From Ceratobasidium sp. AG-K (lineage: Eukaryota > Basidiomycota > Agaricomycetes > Cantharellales > Ceratobasidiaceae): a stretch of 64,000 nucleotides of DNA. Below the pieces are notes generated by a model that saw only the letters and a program-made list of their open reading frames with translations, did not search any database and had not been told where the DNA came from. The position numbers and the translations under genes were made by a program. Below, piece after piece: positions 20,849-33,549 of this stretch. Location of the stretch: the NCBI GenBank assembly GCA_037039685.1, contig JAWNGF010000003.1, forward strand, positions 2,728,001 through 2,792,000, in the 5' to 3' direction. Position 1 is the stretch's first letter. Every line of letters starts with the position of its first letter.

Positions 20849-22130
20849 CCGTTTCCATTGGATGTGAACTTTCAGGCTCGCCCTTTCTGGTACTTATTTC
20901 CTTTGGTAATTTCAGCCATATTGCTCATGAACCCGCGGGTACTATCACCTGTTGAGCCGAGCCGCCTTGCTCCATCAGTCAATCATCTACAGAACACCAT
21001 TGCATTGTATTATTCAAACAATCGCAATAACAACTGCGCTAATTTATGATTTAGTACTCAACCAGACCCATTCAACGCTTCAGGGCTACGTTGGTTCGGG
21101 GCCCGAGTATGGCGGTACTAATTGACGGAGCTCGGCGTCGGTGTATTGGATGTAGTGCTGGACACCTGGATGCAGGTGCTATACCCTGATATATGAACAT
21201 TACGTCGATCAGCAAGAGAGAGAGTGGGAGGGTTCTGATACGCTCACAATCGTTAAAATAAACACACGTGTACCCCGGCTGACACTTAACCGGGCCCGTC
21301 CTAGTAGCCACATTAGCAATGCAGGCTGGTCAATCCGGGGTCCCGACTCCAGACTTACCAGCCTACTCCTCCACATTGCGGCCACGTTGAGGCTTGAGGT
21401 AATGCGGCCACAAATGAGGCAAAATACAGAGTTAGGACCGACGCGGAGAGTAAGAGCATGATGGTACTCTAGGGGAGATCTAGGAAGAGATCGCATTTTA
21501 AGAGCACTCGCCCTTCGAACAACGGTGAGACTGACATGAAGCGCGGGATCGTCGGAGCCGGTGGACCATACTCGGGCCAAGTAGGTGATCACATGGTCCA
21601 TTATCATCGGCTACTGATGTGGATTACTCGGACGTGATCGGAATACACGTACTGAAGAATGGGAGCACGTTGTACAACTTTGATTCGATGGCCGAGCTGG
21701 CTACGCCCTTCTTAGCGTTGATGCAAGTGCTGTGGGGGTGGCGGTGTTTGGCGCCGAAAAAGGTCTTGCCCAAATGTGAACAAAATCAAGGGAAGGGCCG
21801 AGATGTCTGATTCAGTGGGTTTCTAGATCACATAGCGTGTATGTATGCTTGGAACACAAGATTTGTGCACAAGCCGCCCATGTAGTACTAAAAAAGCAAA
21901 GCTAGAATAAAATGCAAGAATAAGGGACGACCCGTATTTGATTGTTACCTCCGCTAGAGTTGATTAGAGTATGTCATCATGGTGCAGATAAGATGACGAG
22001 ACGATTTGAACCGAGCGTCCTCTGAAATGAATCCCAGAGCTGGATATGATGTAATATGCACGTGATTATTTTGACCTCTAGAGTCAAGGCAAAGTTTGCC
22101 TGGCAAACACCCGTACCTCGCCGCCGCAGT
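20849..22130. other. Intergenic, nothing supported
   Basis: About 1.3 kb between the HSP70-like relic and the oligoribonuclease gene. It contains the promoter of the latter. No conserved product seen. Confidence 0.5.
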
Positions 22131-23330
22131 ATGCTTCGGGCTTCAATTCGAACACCCTTCGCACTTTTACACCCGCTGTTATCACAAAATTTTAAGCGCT
22201 GTCGTCCCCTTCCCCTGGGTTATCCTATGCAGAGTACCCTGGCTGCATCTCCTAACGCGGAAATGGACCCACTCTTGTTTGACGATGGACCACTAGTCTG
22301 GATCGACCTTGAGGTAAGTAGAGTGTGGCATTGCATAGACATGGCTTCTGTGACGTCTTGAGATCCTTGTAGACTACAGGCCTCGATTCAAAAACAAATA
22401 GGATACTCGAAATTGCCGTCCTTATTACAAACGGTAATCTCGATGTCGTCGACGAAGCAGGTTGTCATTACATTGTCAAAGCAAACAAGAAAGCCCTTGG
22501 CGAGTGAGAGTTCTTAGTTATGCATTCGGCAATAAGTTGATTCTTTCGATTAGGATGGATCAATGGTGCTTGAATCAACACACAAAGGTAAGCGCTATGA
22601 TAGGTTGCACACATGGATTAGCTGATCTCCAGCAGTCCGGTCTGGTTAAAGCAACTCTGGAATCGCCACATACCCCAATGGAAGTATCGAAAGCCGTAAT
22701 GGAGTATATTACTCGCTGGGTTCCTGAGCGACGCTCGGCAATTCTAGCGGGGAGCAGCGTTCATTTTGACGCAGGATTTCTACGCGCACTTGGTCCCGAC
22801 GTAGCAGAGAATGGAGGGAAACCCATCTGGGGTGCTATACCAGATCACTTACATTACAGGTACGCTGGATCTGAGAAGGTTTACTGTAAAATACCGCTTA
22901 GTGTGATTCAATAGAATTGTCGGTAAGCTCAGGTTTATCAATATAGCGGGCGAAATATACTGAGATATGTGGAACAAGACGTTAGTACACTAAGGGTAAG
23001 GGAGCTTACGTCTATCCTAGGGTACAGCTAACCCTCAATTTATCAGGAGCTGTGTAGACGCTGGTACCCCGCCGCGACCCAGCGCTGGAGAGAGCTTATG
23101 CCTCAAAAATCCAATCATCGGTTAGTATACTCGCAGTTAACCGCTAGCTTATATTGAATAGTTATGCCCCAGTGCGCTCGATGACATTAGAGTATCCATA
23201 GCGGGTAAGTTACAAGTCTGCCTCTAATGCCATTGACTTGCTCATGCTCCGCGCGTACGCAGAGTTGAAGTTTTACCGAGAAGCCCTTTTCTTGAAGCAA
23301 CCGAGGAAAATAAATAATGTCCCACAATGA
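22131..23330 (+). CDS. REX2: Oligoribonuclease (DEDDh 3'-5' exonuclease), mitochondrial/cytosolic
   Basis: Degrades short RNA oligonucleotides to mononucleotides. Nine exons: 22131-22313, 22373-22503, 22554-22587, 22636-22859, 22915-22922, 22979-22995, 23047-23120, 23173-23204, 23263-23330. They sum to 771 nt, 256 aa plus stop. DEDDh features: WIDLETTGLD (D59, E61), MDQWC, GSSVHFDAGFL, HYRIVDVS and ALDDIRVSIAELKFYRE. The first 30 residues (MLRASIRTPF..) look like a mitochondrial presequence. The internal Met at 22227 would give a cytosolic form, as in human REXO2. Exons of 8 and 17 nt are notable. Exon 4 has a CAGCAG tandem acceptor. The 3' end converges on MRM2, 155 nt away. Confidence 0.88.
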
Positions 23331-23484
23331 GGAAGGGCCTCATAACACAATACTCGTACTATACTTGTATTGTTTGTATACAGAGCAAGATTTCAGGTCG
23401 TGCTGAACCACTGCAATTACTCGTACTCAAATCGTCTCTCGGATGTTGCATACATGTTGGAGAACCTGACCTGAGTCCCAAAAG

Positions 23485-24564
23485 TTATGTCGACGCTGGC
23501 CTCTTAATCCCACTAAATCCGGTACACAAGAAGTATTGCTCCTTGGATTCGGTACGAGAAGCCTCAAGACGAAGCGTTCGCACCTGGGTTAAGTCAGTAC
23601 AGAATCGGCCAGCAAATAAGTGATCATACGTTACTAAAAGCAGGCTGAAGCTTCTCCTTCATGAAATCCAACAAGACAGGATGGTCGAAATACTTCATCC
23701 TGAAGTAGAGGTGATTTTAATTTCGGGAGATCAAAACTAGGGGGGGGGGGACACCTACAATAATGCGCCCGACCTTTTGCCATTGTATCCATCCTTCAAG
23801 TGCGTCTCGGCGAACCCAAATGCCATCTCGCATAGCTCCAATGAAGATTGTGTGTCCCTGACAGTATTTCCTACATTCACACGGTTGAGCGCTCCCGAGC
23901 CTCGAGGCAAACATACATACCACTAACATTCGCGCACATATCAGACAAGACCACATCTACTCCCCGTCCTTCTACTAATTTGGAAACTGCCGCCTGAATG
24001 GATGGTGAAGTAAAGTCACCCTGGAGGATTTGGACGCCTGGGATCGGGGGAATGTGCAAAAGGTCGACGGCGACCAGTTTTGAACGTGCCTTGGCTCGCT
24101 GGGGCTCGGATGAAGTATTCTCCTCTCTCTCCTCGTTATCCTGAGAGATTAATTCATCCGATGAAGGGCCCCGAATCTTCAAGTGCCTGGCCGCAACTTG
24201 ACTCCATCCTTATCAAATGTCAATTGTGCACCATGCTCTCCGTGCTAAAACTACAACTCACCCCCCGGTGCAGCACCCAAGTCACAAATAACCTGACCGG
24301 GATGCAGAATCCTATACTTTTTTTGAATCTCGATCAACTTGAAAGCGCTCCGCGCACGAAAGGGGCTGCCGACTTCTCCATCCCCAGAGCGTTGTTTCAC
24401 ATATGGATCCCGTGCCTGCCCGCGAGTCAGTCACACAACAAAACGCCCAGAGAAACTACTACTTGTCGTGAAAGCCAGTTCGTACTCGACTTGGTACTCT
24501 TGCACCTCGCGAAACCGGTCTTCAACAAATTTAAACCAAACGCAGCAGTCGAAATTTGGTGCAT
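23485..24564 (-). CDS. MRM2: Mitochondrial 2'-O-ribose rRNA methyltransferase, FtsJ/RrmJ family
   Basis: Transfers a methyl group from S-adenosylmethionine to a ribose of the large mitochondrial rRNA. Exons on the minus strand: 24564-24463, 24415-24262, 24208-23921, 23870-23774, 23699-23630, 23583-23485. The sum is 810 nt, 269 aa. Motifs in order: [16 protein letters not shown] (catalytic Lys), [16 protein letters not shown] (SAM site), [17 protein letters not shown] (catalytic Asp), KRMKYFDHP (second Lys), and [12 protein letters not shown] (catalytic Glu). The first 30 residues are basic and Ser/Thr/Leu rich, as a mitochondrial presequence. Introns are 46-74 nt. The intron at 23700-23773 contains an 11-G tract. 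The gene looks intact. Confidence 0.88.
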
Positions 24565-24731
24565 GTGGGTATTTCAAATCTATTCTGGATCAGCGCCGCT
24601 GACTAATAACTAGGTAATATACATTATGCTGAGCCAGCATTCATGCAGGAAAGAGGAAAGCGGAGAGAGTGTCACGCCGAATTAGCCAAAACTATGTACT
24701 AGGTAAAAGGGGGAATTTCTAAGGCTATTGT

Positions 24732-27145
24732 CTATCGGGCATGAGGCTCGAAATAATCGCGACCGGGAGAGAGCGGTTGTCCTGGGGTAGGTGTTACTCC
24801 CGTCCTCGCGTCGTAATACAAGGACCGATCCGACTCGGTTCGAGGTGTTGGAGAGACCTGGCCTTTGTTGCCGCGCGCAGTGGGAGACTTGACGTTCTCC
24901 TCTGAATCTGTGCTCATTCCTGTGCCTACGGTCCCGCTGACCCGCTTCCGCCTGATTAGCTTGACGACACCCCACAGGAGGACGAGGAATGCCAATACGA
25001 CACCGATCCCCCACACTCCGGCAGTCACGATGCCGATCACCGTCCGAGGAATTGGTTTCACGCCGATGCTCTCGACAAACGGGATCATGAGGCCCATGGA
25101 TACGATGCGCAACACCCGGAGTGTGATCGAGGTCTTGGTCGGCGGGGGAATAAGTGGGGTGGGTAGGGTCGAAATGGCGGGGGACTCGGAGTCAGGGTCG
25201 ACATTGAGCTTGGCATCGCGCTCGCGTCGGTTGCCTTTCCATCGCAAGTACCCAGCTACGCCGAGCGAGAGGATTTCGACGACGAGGATGGCAATAACTT
25301 GTGTGATCCCTGATCGGCCTGCAAACGCCACAAACAGGGAAATGATGAACACAGGAACAATGTGGAGCGCAATCATGGCCAGTGACGGTCGGAGCGCTGC
25401 CATACGGGAAGTCGATTCGGCATCGAGAGAACGAGACGCAAATGCTAGCCGAACCCAGACCGCCGCCAAGCCCGCCCAAGTCACAAGAATACAAATTACG
25501 CTCAAAAGTGTGGCGAGCCATGAATCGCGCAGGGTCCATTGATACATCGTGAATATGCTGACGGGTAAAATGAGTACAAGGCCAAGTCGGAGGATCATGC
25601 CGTGGATCATTCGACTCGTACGAGACATTCCAACCGGCTGGATCTTTTCGGTGATTCGAGTGCGTTTGGTCTTCCTCCAGAGCATGAACGCGAGAAAGAC
25701 GCCCAGAGCAATAGCGAGAATGACAAGCCATTCGAAAAAGAGGCCAAGGAATGCGTTGGCGGTTGCTACGCCCGCGCCATTAACGTAGACCGGGACTCCA
25801 CCGGCGAGTGCATCTGAAGCTGTGACCGTTGCGGGGTTGATGAATACACGTTTGGCGAGTGGGGCTGCGATTCGTTTGGTGAGGGGTTCTGCAAGCAAAG
25901 GCGTCGAGGTCGAATTGAGCGAGTTGATCGAGTAACCAAAGTTTTGGCCCAAGTCAACGTTTTGTACGACTGGCTCCAATGTTGCGGCACCCGCGACGAA
26001 ACCTTGCATATTGTACGGGCTTAGTCGCCTATTGACATATTCGTCAGTCGGTAGAGCGTCGTCTCCCAGTCGACCGCCGGTCTTCTCACGAAGGTGGTCG
26101 ATGGCGCTTTGTGATGGTATGGGGCCGGTCAAAAGCAGTGCAAATGGGAAGTTTAGGGAAAACGCGCGGTACGCCGAGGCTGCATCGGAAGTGTTTCGTC
26201 AGAATCGTGTGAAACGGGCGCGTAATGACATAAAAATAAACGGCAGCCGGTACGTTTATAATGGGAGAATGACGAAAGCCGCAGTCGTCAATTGGATATA
26301 GTGGTGTGCCGCTCGAGGCAGTGGCAAAGAGGGGAAACTAAGACTCACGATAGTTGAGATTGAGCAACGCGCTCACGCCAATCATTTGCACAAACGTAAT
26401 CACGTCCACCACTCGCCACAGCTCCTTCTCCGCCCAAATTCCTGCCTCTAACCCTGCCCAACGCGCCTTCGAGCCGGCCCATAGTACGCTCGTCACGATG
26501 CTGAGCAATACGACTCCTACAGCCGCCCATGTCGCCCCTGGTTGTCGCATGCTCCATCCGTTGGACAAGGTGGCGCTCACGCAAGCAGCAACCTCACCCG
26601 TATCAACCCGGCGTAATTCGAGCTGAGCAAATGCCTCGAGGTCCGGAACTGTATAACCGATCGAGGGTATCTTTGAGGAAAAAGAAGAAGGGATGGGGAG
26701 TGTCCCTTGGCCGGAAAAGTTGTACAATGGAAGTGGGCATATTGCGGAAGCAAGGTCGCACAGGTTAAGGTCGAGGGAGAGGGGCTGGTTTCCGTAGACC
26801 GTTAGATTGAGCGCGAGGGCGACTCGTAGGTCGTTGACGAGCGACGAGGCAGTTACCTGGGGGATATTAGCACCACTATTCGGGTAAAAATTGACGAGAC
26901 GTACATCAAAGACCACCGAGGTATTGTGCTGGTAGTATCGGATATCGAGCTCTTGTACAAGAACGTTCTCGGGTGGTGCACAATATGTTACAGCGGATGT
27001 AACTAAATAAAATACGACGTTTCCTAGTCAGCAAACTGCCAGCAGCTACATGCCGAGGCCGGTACTCACACAGTGCGTCTTGTCGCGCAGCAACCGCCCC
27101 AGCACTAAACAATCCCGCACCCAGCAACCAGCGCAGACGGGTCAT
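24732..27145 (-). CDS. Fungal TRP/FLC-family membrane protein with ML-like lumenal domain
   Basis: Three exons, 27145-27070, 27002-26349 and 26179-24732, sum to 2,178 nt, 725 aa. A signal peptide (TRLRWLLGAGLFSAGAVAA) is followed by an ML-like lipid-binding domain of about 150 residues, with conserved Cys (TYCAPPENV; LCDLASAICPLP). Then come about nine hydrophobic segments typical of the fungal TRP-like/FLC group (for example NFPFALLLTGPIPSQS and WLVILAIALGVFLAFMLW). The cytoplasmic tail is Ser/Thr/Pro rich and probably phosphorylated. Family members act in ER/plasma-membrane calcium or FAD transport and cell-wall integrity; which applies here is unknown. Start ATG 27145 gives the signal peptide. 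No defects seen. Confidence 0.85.
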
Positions 27146-29243
27146 GGTCAAAGTGGAGAGAGTCTATTCTTCTAAGAAATCTAGGTGGATTTAAAGAAAG
27201 AAAGCATGAGAAATAGAACGCAGCAGTTGAGATGGAAGCCGGGTGAACAAAATCCATGGTGGTCAGTCAGCAATAAGAATAATGCCAGCACAGCCACCGA
27301 CCTTGTTTAAATTGCGCGCAGCCGATTTCTCAGGGGGGCTTCGGCCCCAGCCCGCACTCACCCCGGGGTCTTTTGACCTCGCGAAATTCGTCTCGGCGCC
27401 GCGCACACGTTGCGCTCGACGATGCAAAGTTCCCGATTCTTTTTTCTGGGGTCGGCTCCGCATATGCTTTGCGTCATCCCCACTGGGCATCGTAATCGAA
27501 ATCGCCATCGAGTCGGAGCGGCGGTGGAACTCCTTTGACAGATCCGCGTCAGTTGTCATCGTACTTGAACCTCCGCAGTCGTGTTATTCTCTACCAAGAC
27601 GCTATGGCCAAGCTCTGGGCTTTACGTTTATCAAATGTGTGAAACTCCTATTTGAATTTCCGGGGCGTCTACATGCGCGTATGAAATTCACTGGCCAGGA
27701 ACTATCGTGCGCAATCGGCCCACTTTGGAGGCTTGCTGGAGCATGTTGTGCCTGGAATACTTGAAGGCAATCCGCCAGTCGAAGTCCACCCGAACAAGAA
27801 CGTTCATCGCACGTTGAGCGAGTTACCCCGAATTCCAAGGTGAGTCCACCAGAGCAATGCGGTTCATTTAACAAATGAAATAATATCAACATCAGGAGGA
27901 GCTGAATGGAGGTAGATTTCGATTCAAATGAGCGTATAACAGCTCATAGATCCTAGAAAGGTAGGCTTGGTACTCGACAAAAACTGCACGGGCAGGCGCA
28001 CTCCCCCCCCCCCCCCCCCACTTTTGGAAAACAACAGCATCAAATGTTGGAGCACAATAAGGTGGAGTGGTGGTTTGAGAACATCAATCATAGGCTATCA
28101 AATCACGCTATCAGCAGGCAATATGGTTGGTCACGTAAATACGATATCGAGCTAGGCGCCGTGCGCGGTTATGTGCTACGCCTCTTGTACCCACAAAATT
28201 TGCATACATCCGCGTTTCGACCTACAGCCTGCAGAAGCACGAAATGAATTCCCCGCCGAAGGGACCGCGGTGAACGCAGCCTGTGGGCACTCAAGTATTT
28301 GTCATGACCGCGTGGTTTGGCGTGCGATCGATATATACACGCGGCTACGCGTGTTAATCTTCGTCCCGCCCTTCGTCCATTCTATCGTCATTGCCGTCGG
28401 TTTTGGGCTCCCGCCAGTGTTTCTACCCACGGCTTGGATCCCCGGCTCCCACCTCACCCGTCGGTTTTGCTCGAGTCTTCCCAGCCGTACCTGGACCTAG
28501 CGGCACAGCGTCAAGTGGCGATATATGAGCATCCGCACCGGAACACACCGGAGGCGAGGATATGATAGTTGAGCTGAACAAGATACATTTTGCGTATGGA
28601 CTGACTGGGCCATGTATCATTCATTTCGAGCCTCCCGGATGAAGCACGGGTAAGATTGCCTTCCTAAGGTTGCACCCAACATCAAGTTCCCTGTGCAGCG
28701 TTGATGCTCATTTGCTAGTTGGGGTTTGCTTGTGTCAATTTTTCATATTCTCATCTCGACGTTCATACAGGGGAGAGACTCCCATCCTTTGCCATCAGAG
28801 GGGCAGACCGACCGGCGCTGGTAAGTACACCCAAAGCATTTGAACTGCCTAGCACATTCAAGTTCACATTGGGGACCTTCCTGTCTGGCCAGCAGTATGT
28901 CCCTTTTAACCCCAGTTTACTGTGACTCAGTAGCATCTGAACTTCCCAGTGCTGTCGAGGGCTCCTCAGAGGCGTCAGTGCTCCGAGTGATAAATGCCGT
29001 AAGCGGGGACCTAGCTCGATATCTTCCATCGTTCCTTAGTGCCCATTGGCACCTAGAGAGTGGACTTGAAACTCTGACAACTTAATCAACTGTTGAGGAT
29101 GGATCGTTGGTCCCAAGTGCTGTAATAGTTTGCTAGGTCAGGAGTACTTATGTGCGCATGTGAAAACTAGCAATCCAAATTGAAATTTATTTATGCTCCC
29201 CAAAGCGATCCTGTACTAACACGATTCATTCGTAAAATCCGGT
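27146..29243. other. Intergenic with unassigned fragments and a poly-C tract
   Basis: About 2.1 kb. A run of 17 C occurs at 28003-28019. Plus-strand stretches 28719-28829 (a GTAAGT donor follows at 28830) and 28950-29085 could be exons of an unrecognised gene, but I cannot join them. No known motif seen. Confidence 0.4.
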
Positions 29244-29821
29244 TCATTTGGCATTTTCAATCTCAGCAATCCACTTCTTTGCGTCGTCAGTACCTGCTGC
29301 CCTCAGAATCCATTGTCGAGGTAAGTGGCTACGCTTGATAGGTATGTACGCTTCCTCACGTTTGAGACTTCTTCAACAAATACCTGATGAGCCCCTTCCT
29401 TATCTAGATTATACTGACTCTGCCACGCATCTCTGAAGACGTGTCATGTCTGGCCTCAGATAGGAAGTAGCAGGGAGGCTCACACTTTGTCCTGTCCAGG
29501 GAAGTTGGGCGGTTTCACCTTATCCTTGTTGGCCTCGTAGTCGCCGACATAAGCTGGGGTGCATAAGAAAAGCGGTAGCACATCTCTTGATAACTAAGCC
29601 GTACCTTGCATCCTGAACGCATACAACTGGAACGATAAATGAGTATGGGCTTGTATCTACCAAGGTATATCGGCACATGCCTGGGCGTGTTGCTGTGGGG
29701 TGATTACGATCCCTTTACCGGACAATTGCTATTATATGAAAGTTAGTTAATGAGTCCAGCACCTTATTACTAGGCTTACACCAAGGATTTTCGAGGCTAC
29801 CTTAAACTGAGCTTCAGACAT
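29244..29821 (-). CDS. ACB1: Acyl-CoA-binding protein
   Basis: Small cytosolic carrier of long-chain acyl-CoA esters. Six exons: 29821-29780, 29728-29681, 29626-29605, 29553-29484, 29432-29384, 29333-29244. The sum is 321 nt, 106 aa, slightly longer than the usual 86-92. Conserved features: MSEAQFKVA start, LYAFRMQAYVGDYEANK, KPPNFPGQDKVDAWQSQYNL. The C-terminal third (from RSHLPRQWIL) is less typical. Introns are 50-54 nt. The second intron must use a GC donor (GCATGT at 29680 on the minus strand). An 11-nt change in splicing would alter the frame, so expression evidence would help. Confidence 0.8.
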
Positions 29822-30706
29822 GGTGGCGGGGGGATGTATGATACCGTAGTGCCCGTTGGCCCAATTGAGGTATATATAACGCCGGGCACCAGGAAGGCGG
29901 CGAGTAATTATTAATTGGTACTGAACAAGTATCAAACAACTCTTCCTTTGTTGGCAAACATTGCCGTGCTCGGGGACTACAATCCGCTCCCAGATGTCCG
30001 CCGCGTTTACCAATCTTGGACTATCGTTCCTGGGCGCTAAGGATTCCATACCCAAGGCTTGGAACGTCGGACCGGATCCCCCCAAATGCCCGGTTATTGT
30101 TCGAGAGGGCCCAGGAGCCCCCAATATCCTTGTGGTGCATGTTGTGTTGAACACAGTAATGTCCCGCTACGCAGCCGGCGGAGGGAGCGGAACAGACTCC
30201 GGACCACACACGCATCAGGGCGGTTGGCGCATACAGACGAGTCGCGTGGTTTGGTCCTCTCTTACTCTCAACCAGCGGGGCAATGCTTGTTAATTCGTTG
30301 CAAGAGACGCTATACGTGTTGGGTTATATGAGTTCCTCACATCTCTATTTTCCCACTTGATCTTAAACCCCTTGTGCAGCATGCTCCACAAGCATAAAAT
30401 GTCCGCGCGGAAATGCACCGTGAGGCCACGTAGCGTCCCACTCGTCCGCTATCTCGCGGGTTACTTCTGATTTACCTCACCCTATCTTAACGTAAGCCTT
30501 CAATATGGATTCTGCTGCTAATTCGGACGAGCCCTTGCTCCTTGGGTTTAGTGACCTGGTCCCTCATCCTTTGGCCCGCCATCAGCAACACCCGAGTGGT
30601 AGAGTGCGAGTGATTCTCGGGTGTCAATTTTACTTATGGCACGCAAGTCGATTGTACCGTTTAGCTAGGAATCAAGGTCACGATTGATGTTCAACGTGTG
30701 CATCAT
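29822..30706. other. Intergenic, probable ACB1 upstream region
   Basis: Several open stretches on both strands with no family motifs. 30505-30687 (+) is a 60-codon frame without support. Confidence 0.45.
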
Positions 30707-32480
30707 TGCTACACACTATTACTCGCCCTGAGTAAGGACAAACATATGGAGAAGACCGAAAGGCTACCATTACACGCATACATGCGCGTGGCTTCTGCAT
30801 TATCGCCGGCCAAGGTGACCTTCATAGATATCAAGCTGATGTCCTTCCATGTCCCGTCCTTGTTCACCGCATGTGGTTTCAGGGACCCACTCGCGTTCCA
30901 CATAACTGTTTCTTCCCCAATTTCGAATTTGAAGATTCCAATCAACTTGGCAAGGACCATTTCTACAAATTAGCCCATTGGACGAATGTCTCACAGGGCT
31001 AGGTGTCCTTACTAATTTCGAGTTGCGAAAATTTGAAACCGCTGTGGGATAATTGGATCAGGTTGTCCTCACTGTAGGATCTACATTAGTACGTACATGC
31101 AAAAGCGTGAGCCGCCCCAGAATTTCACACAGGTGTAAACTGTCAGAATTATATCCACCACAAGACTGTCCGCTTACATAGACGCAAAAACCCCCTAGAT
31201 TATTGGATTTTTTGAACAAGGAAGGACGATTACTCAACCACCGTGAAGGCTTGGGCTCCTTAGCATCCTCTAGTTTGATTCCTTCCCTTCAATCGTTCCA
31301 AAAGAATATCCTAGACTTAAGAACTAGGTCGATTATAAAGTAAATAATCGAGAGATATACTTACCTGCTTGCCCAATCATTCTCGATTCAAGCACGGTTC
31401 ACCTAATTTATACAAGTCAATCGTGCCATTGGACCCATTCTGCTCGAGTTCAGATTTGATGTCATTTCCTACCTAAGGAAGCATAGGGTGAGCAAAAAAT
31501 GCTTTATTGGTCGAGTTAGGGTAATACATAGTCAACGGTTGTTGTAAATTTTGGGATCACTGAGTTGAGATACGATTAGAAAATGAAAAACAACAAGGCA
31601 GAATACGTTACTCACGCTCGTGAATGTGTGAAATAATGAAAGAATAATTAAGGGACTATACTTTAATTAGTGCGCAGGTACAACAGGTAAAATTGATAGC
31701 TTACTTTGCGTTGAAGCTTATACTTCTTACCTAATTAGATTTAAAAGTAATGTCCCAGCTCAAGTGTTGCTGTCAAACCTGCCCTACTCTGTGAGAATGT
31801 TCTCCCCCGCAATCAACCTGACCCGACTGTAAACCAGGCGACGCGTTTAGTACCTGTTCCTGGAAATAGGCATCACACTATCGACCCGCGAGAAAAAGCT
31901 TTCGGAACCGTGAGAGTTGTCACAGTCCTTGGTGGTCGTCTCGCGTATCGTCCACGGATCTGCTGTCCAGGGCCGGTCTTCCTACAGACCCATTATACCT
32001 CCGTGAGTATGATGCCACAATATAACTAAGACTTCAAGGCATACACCCGGCAATCCATTTAGGCGACAAGTTGCTCCACAAGCCTTCAATGTTTGATCTT
32101 GAAAGGTTGCCCCGATTTGACCGTCGAAAATCTCAGAGATGTGCCCTATACAAATCATAAGCCATCAGGAGGGTCTCGCTAGATGAGCCATACACAATAG
32201 GTTTGATGCGGGCGTAGGCACGGAAGCACGCGAAGCACACGTGATTGCTGAATTGTTTTGTATACAGTATAGTATATGGGATGCCACAAGTCCTGCGCCC
32301 CAAGAGTCGCACTGAGAGGATGTTCTTTAGCCTGAGACAAGTACTGTAGTAAAGATTCAAGTCCTTCAGAAAGATAAGCGTTGTCAAGAATAGGAGTGCA
32401 AGAAGTAACTCTGAAGCCAGAGTGTTGGACGCAAGTTCAGAGACGTGAGCTTTTGTACTAGAATGGTAGCGTCGTATCAC
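30707..32480 (-). pseudogene. Cytochrome P450 monooxygenase, fragmentary
   Basis: Minus-strand pieces in family order. A hydrophobic N-terminus (SELLLALLFLTTLIFL, about 32400) would be the ER anchor. GATCRLNGLPG near 32050 matches the region before the first beta sheet. DAKEPKPSRWL near 31240 resembles the PERW motif. FWGGSRFC near 31110 resembles the heme-Cys loop. GFKFSQLEI then LAKLIGIFKFEIGEETVMW (30965-30880) is the C-terminal end. Exon joints between these pieces could not be made open and the heme loop lacks the usual following residues. I call it a probable pseudogene; the substrate cannot be inferred. Confidence 0.5.
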
Positions 32481-33549
32481 ACATTGTGCGAGAGAAAAGC
32501 CAAAGATACGACATTCTAAAAATCTAGGAAGAGGTGGCGCCAGCTCAGACCTGTAGAACCCGTTGTGTACGTAGCTCCCTGACCGGCGGAGGTGACATGC
32601 TAGGTCAAGACCCAGTGCTAGAAGCTAAGAGAAAGAAACCATGGAGGCTCAGACTGGAGATCGTTGCTCAATTCAGTTAGGGATGTTGACCAGCTAAAAT
32701 CTGGTGGCTTGTGGTCGACCGGACGTTGTCCACCGACGCACGTGACTACAAGTAAATTGATGGCGTGATCCAGCGTGCAGGCGGGCAGCTCTTTTTTGCA
32801 TGTCTAGGCTGTACCATTCAGCCTGATCGGAGAGTAATATTGAGAATATTGTATCACTTGACTTATGATTACGGGCATGGTCCCAATACCATGGTGCCAA
32901 TGTCCCTTCTAACCGGGGATTCCTTGGCTTTTGAGATTTATCAACCCCTGTGCGAGGCGCACCAGTCATTCAAGACTGGAGTTTGTCTTGTAGAATCTGT
33001 GGCTTACACGCAGCATACGCAATCAAGGTCGGACAATCTTTAAGCTTCAATCTGGCCCCCTTCCCCCCAGGGATCGTTTGGCGGGGGAGCTTCGCGACTC
33101 AAGGGAACTGGGTTTGTGCACGGCTCATAGGCTGGAGTTACGCAACATTTGGCGTATACCCATACGCGAAATATACGAGCCCTCCAGATTTTGCCATGAT
33201 CGAATCGAAGCGGATGCCTAATCGATTCGCGACCGCTTTCGGATTATGTTGCTATGTATGCACTCTGCTATGAAGTTGATAGCTCGACGCGAGGGGCCGA
33301 TATCGCAACCCAAATCCCTCACGACTTTTTCCCTCCTAGAACTAACTTGAAGAGATGCTTGTAGTTGACAATGCTCACCATTAGGACGCCAGCCGGAACT
33401 CTCGCTGGAAGCGCCTCGATTACGTCACTCGTCCATCCCGGGTTCACGCGAAATAATGCGTATCAAGATGGACACGAAGTATGTCATTTTATTTATGCTC
33501 TCCAGTGATACAGCTATCACCAGCGAATCTATGCAACGCGTCGAACAGC
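32481..33549. other. Intergenic, nothing supported
   Basis: About 1.1 kb between the P450 relic and the OSCP gene. No conserved product or repeat recognised. Confidence 0.5.

Noticed and set aside
24865..25817. Plus-strand frames opposite the TRP-family gene
   Set aside because: Antisense shadows of a well-supported coding exon with a signal peptide and transmembrane segments on the minus strand.
30505..30687. 60-codon plus frame as a small gene
   Set aside because: No start context, homology or splice evidence; length expected by chance.
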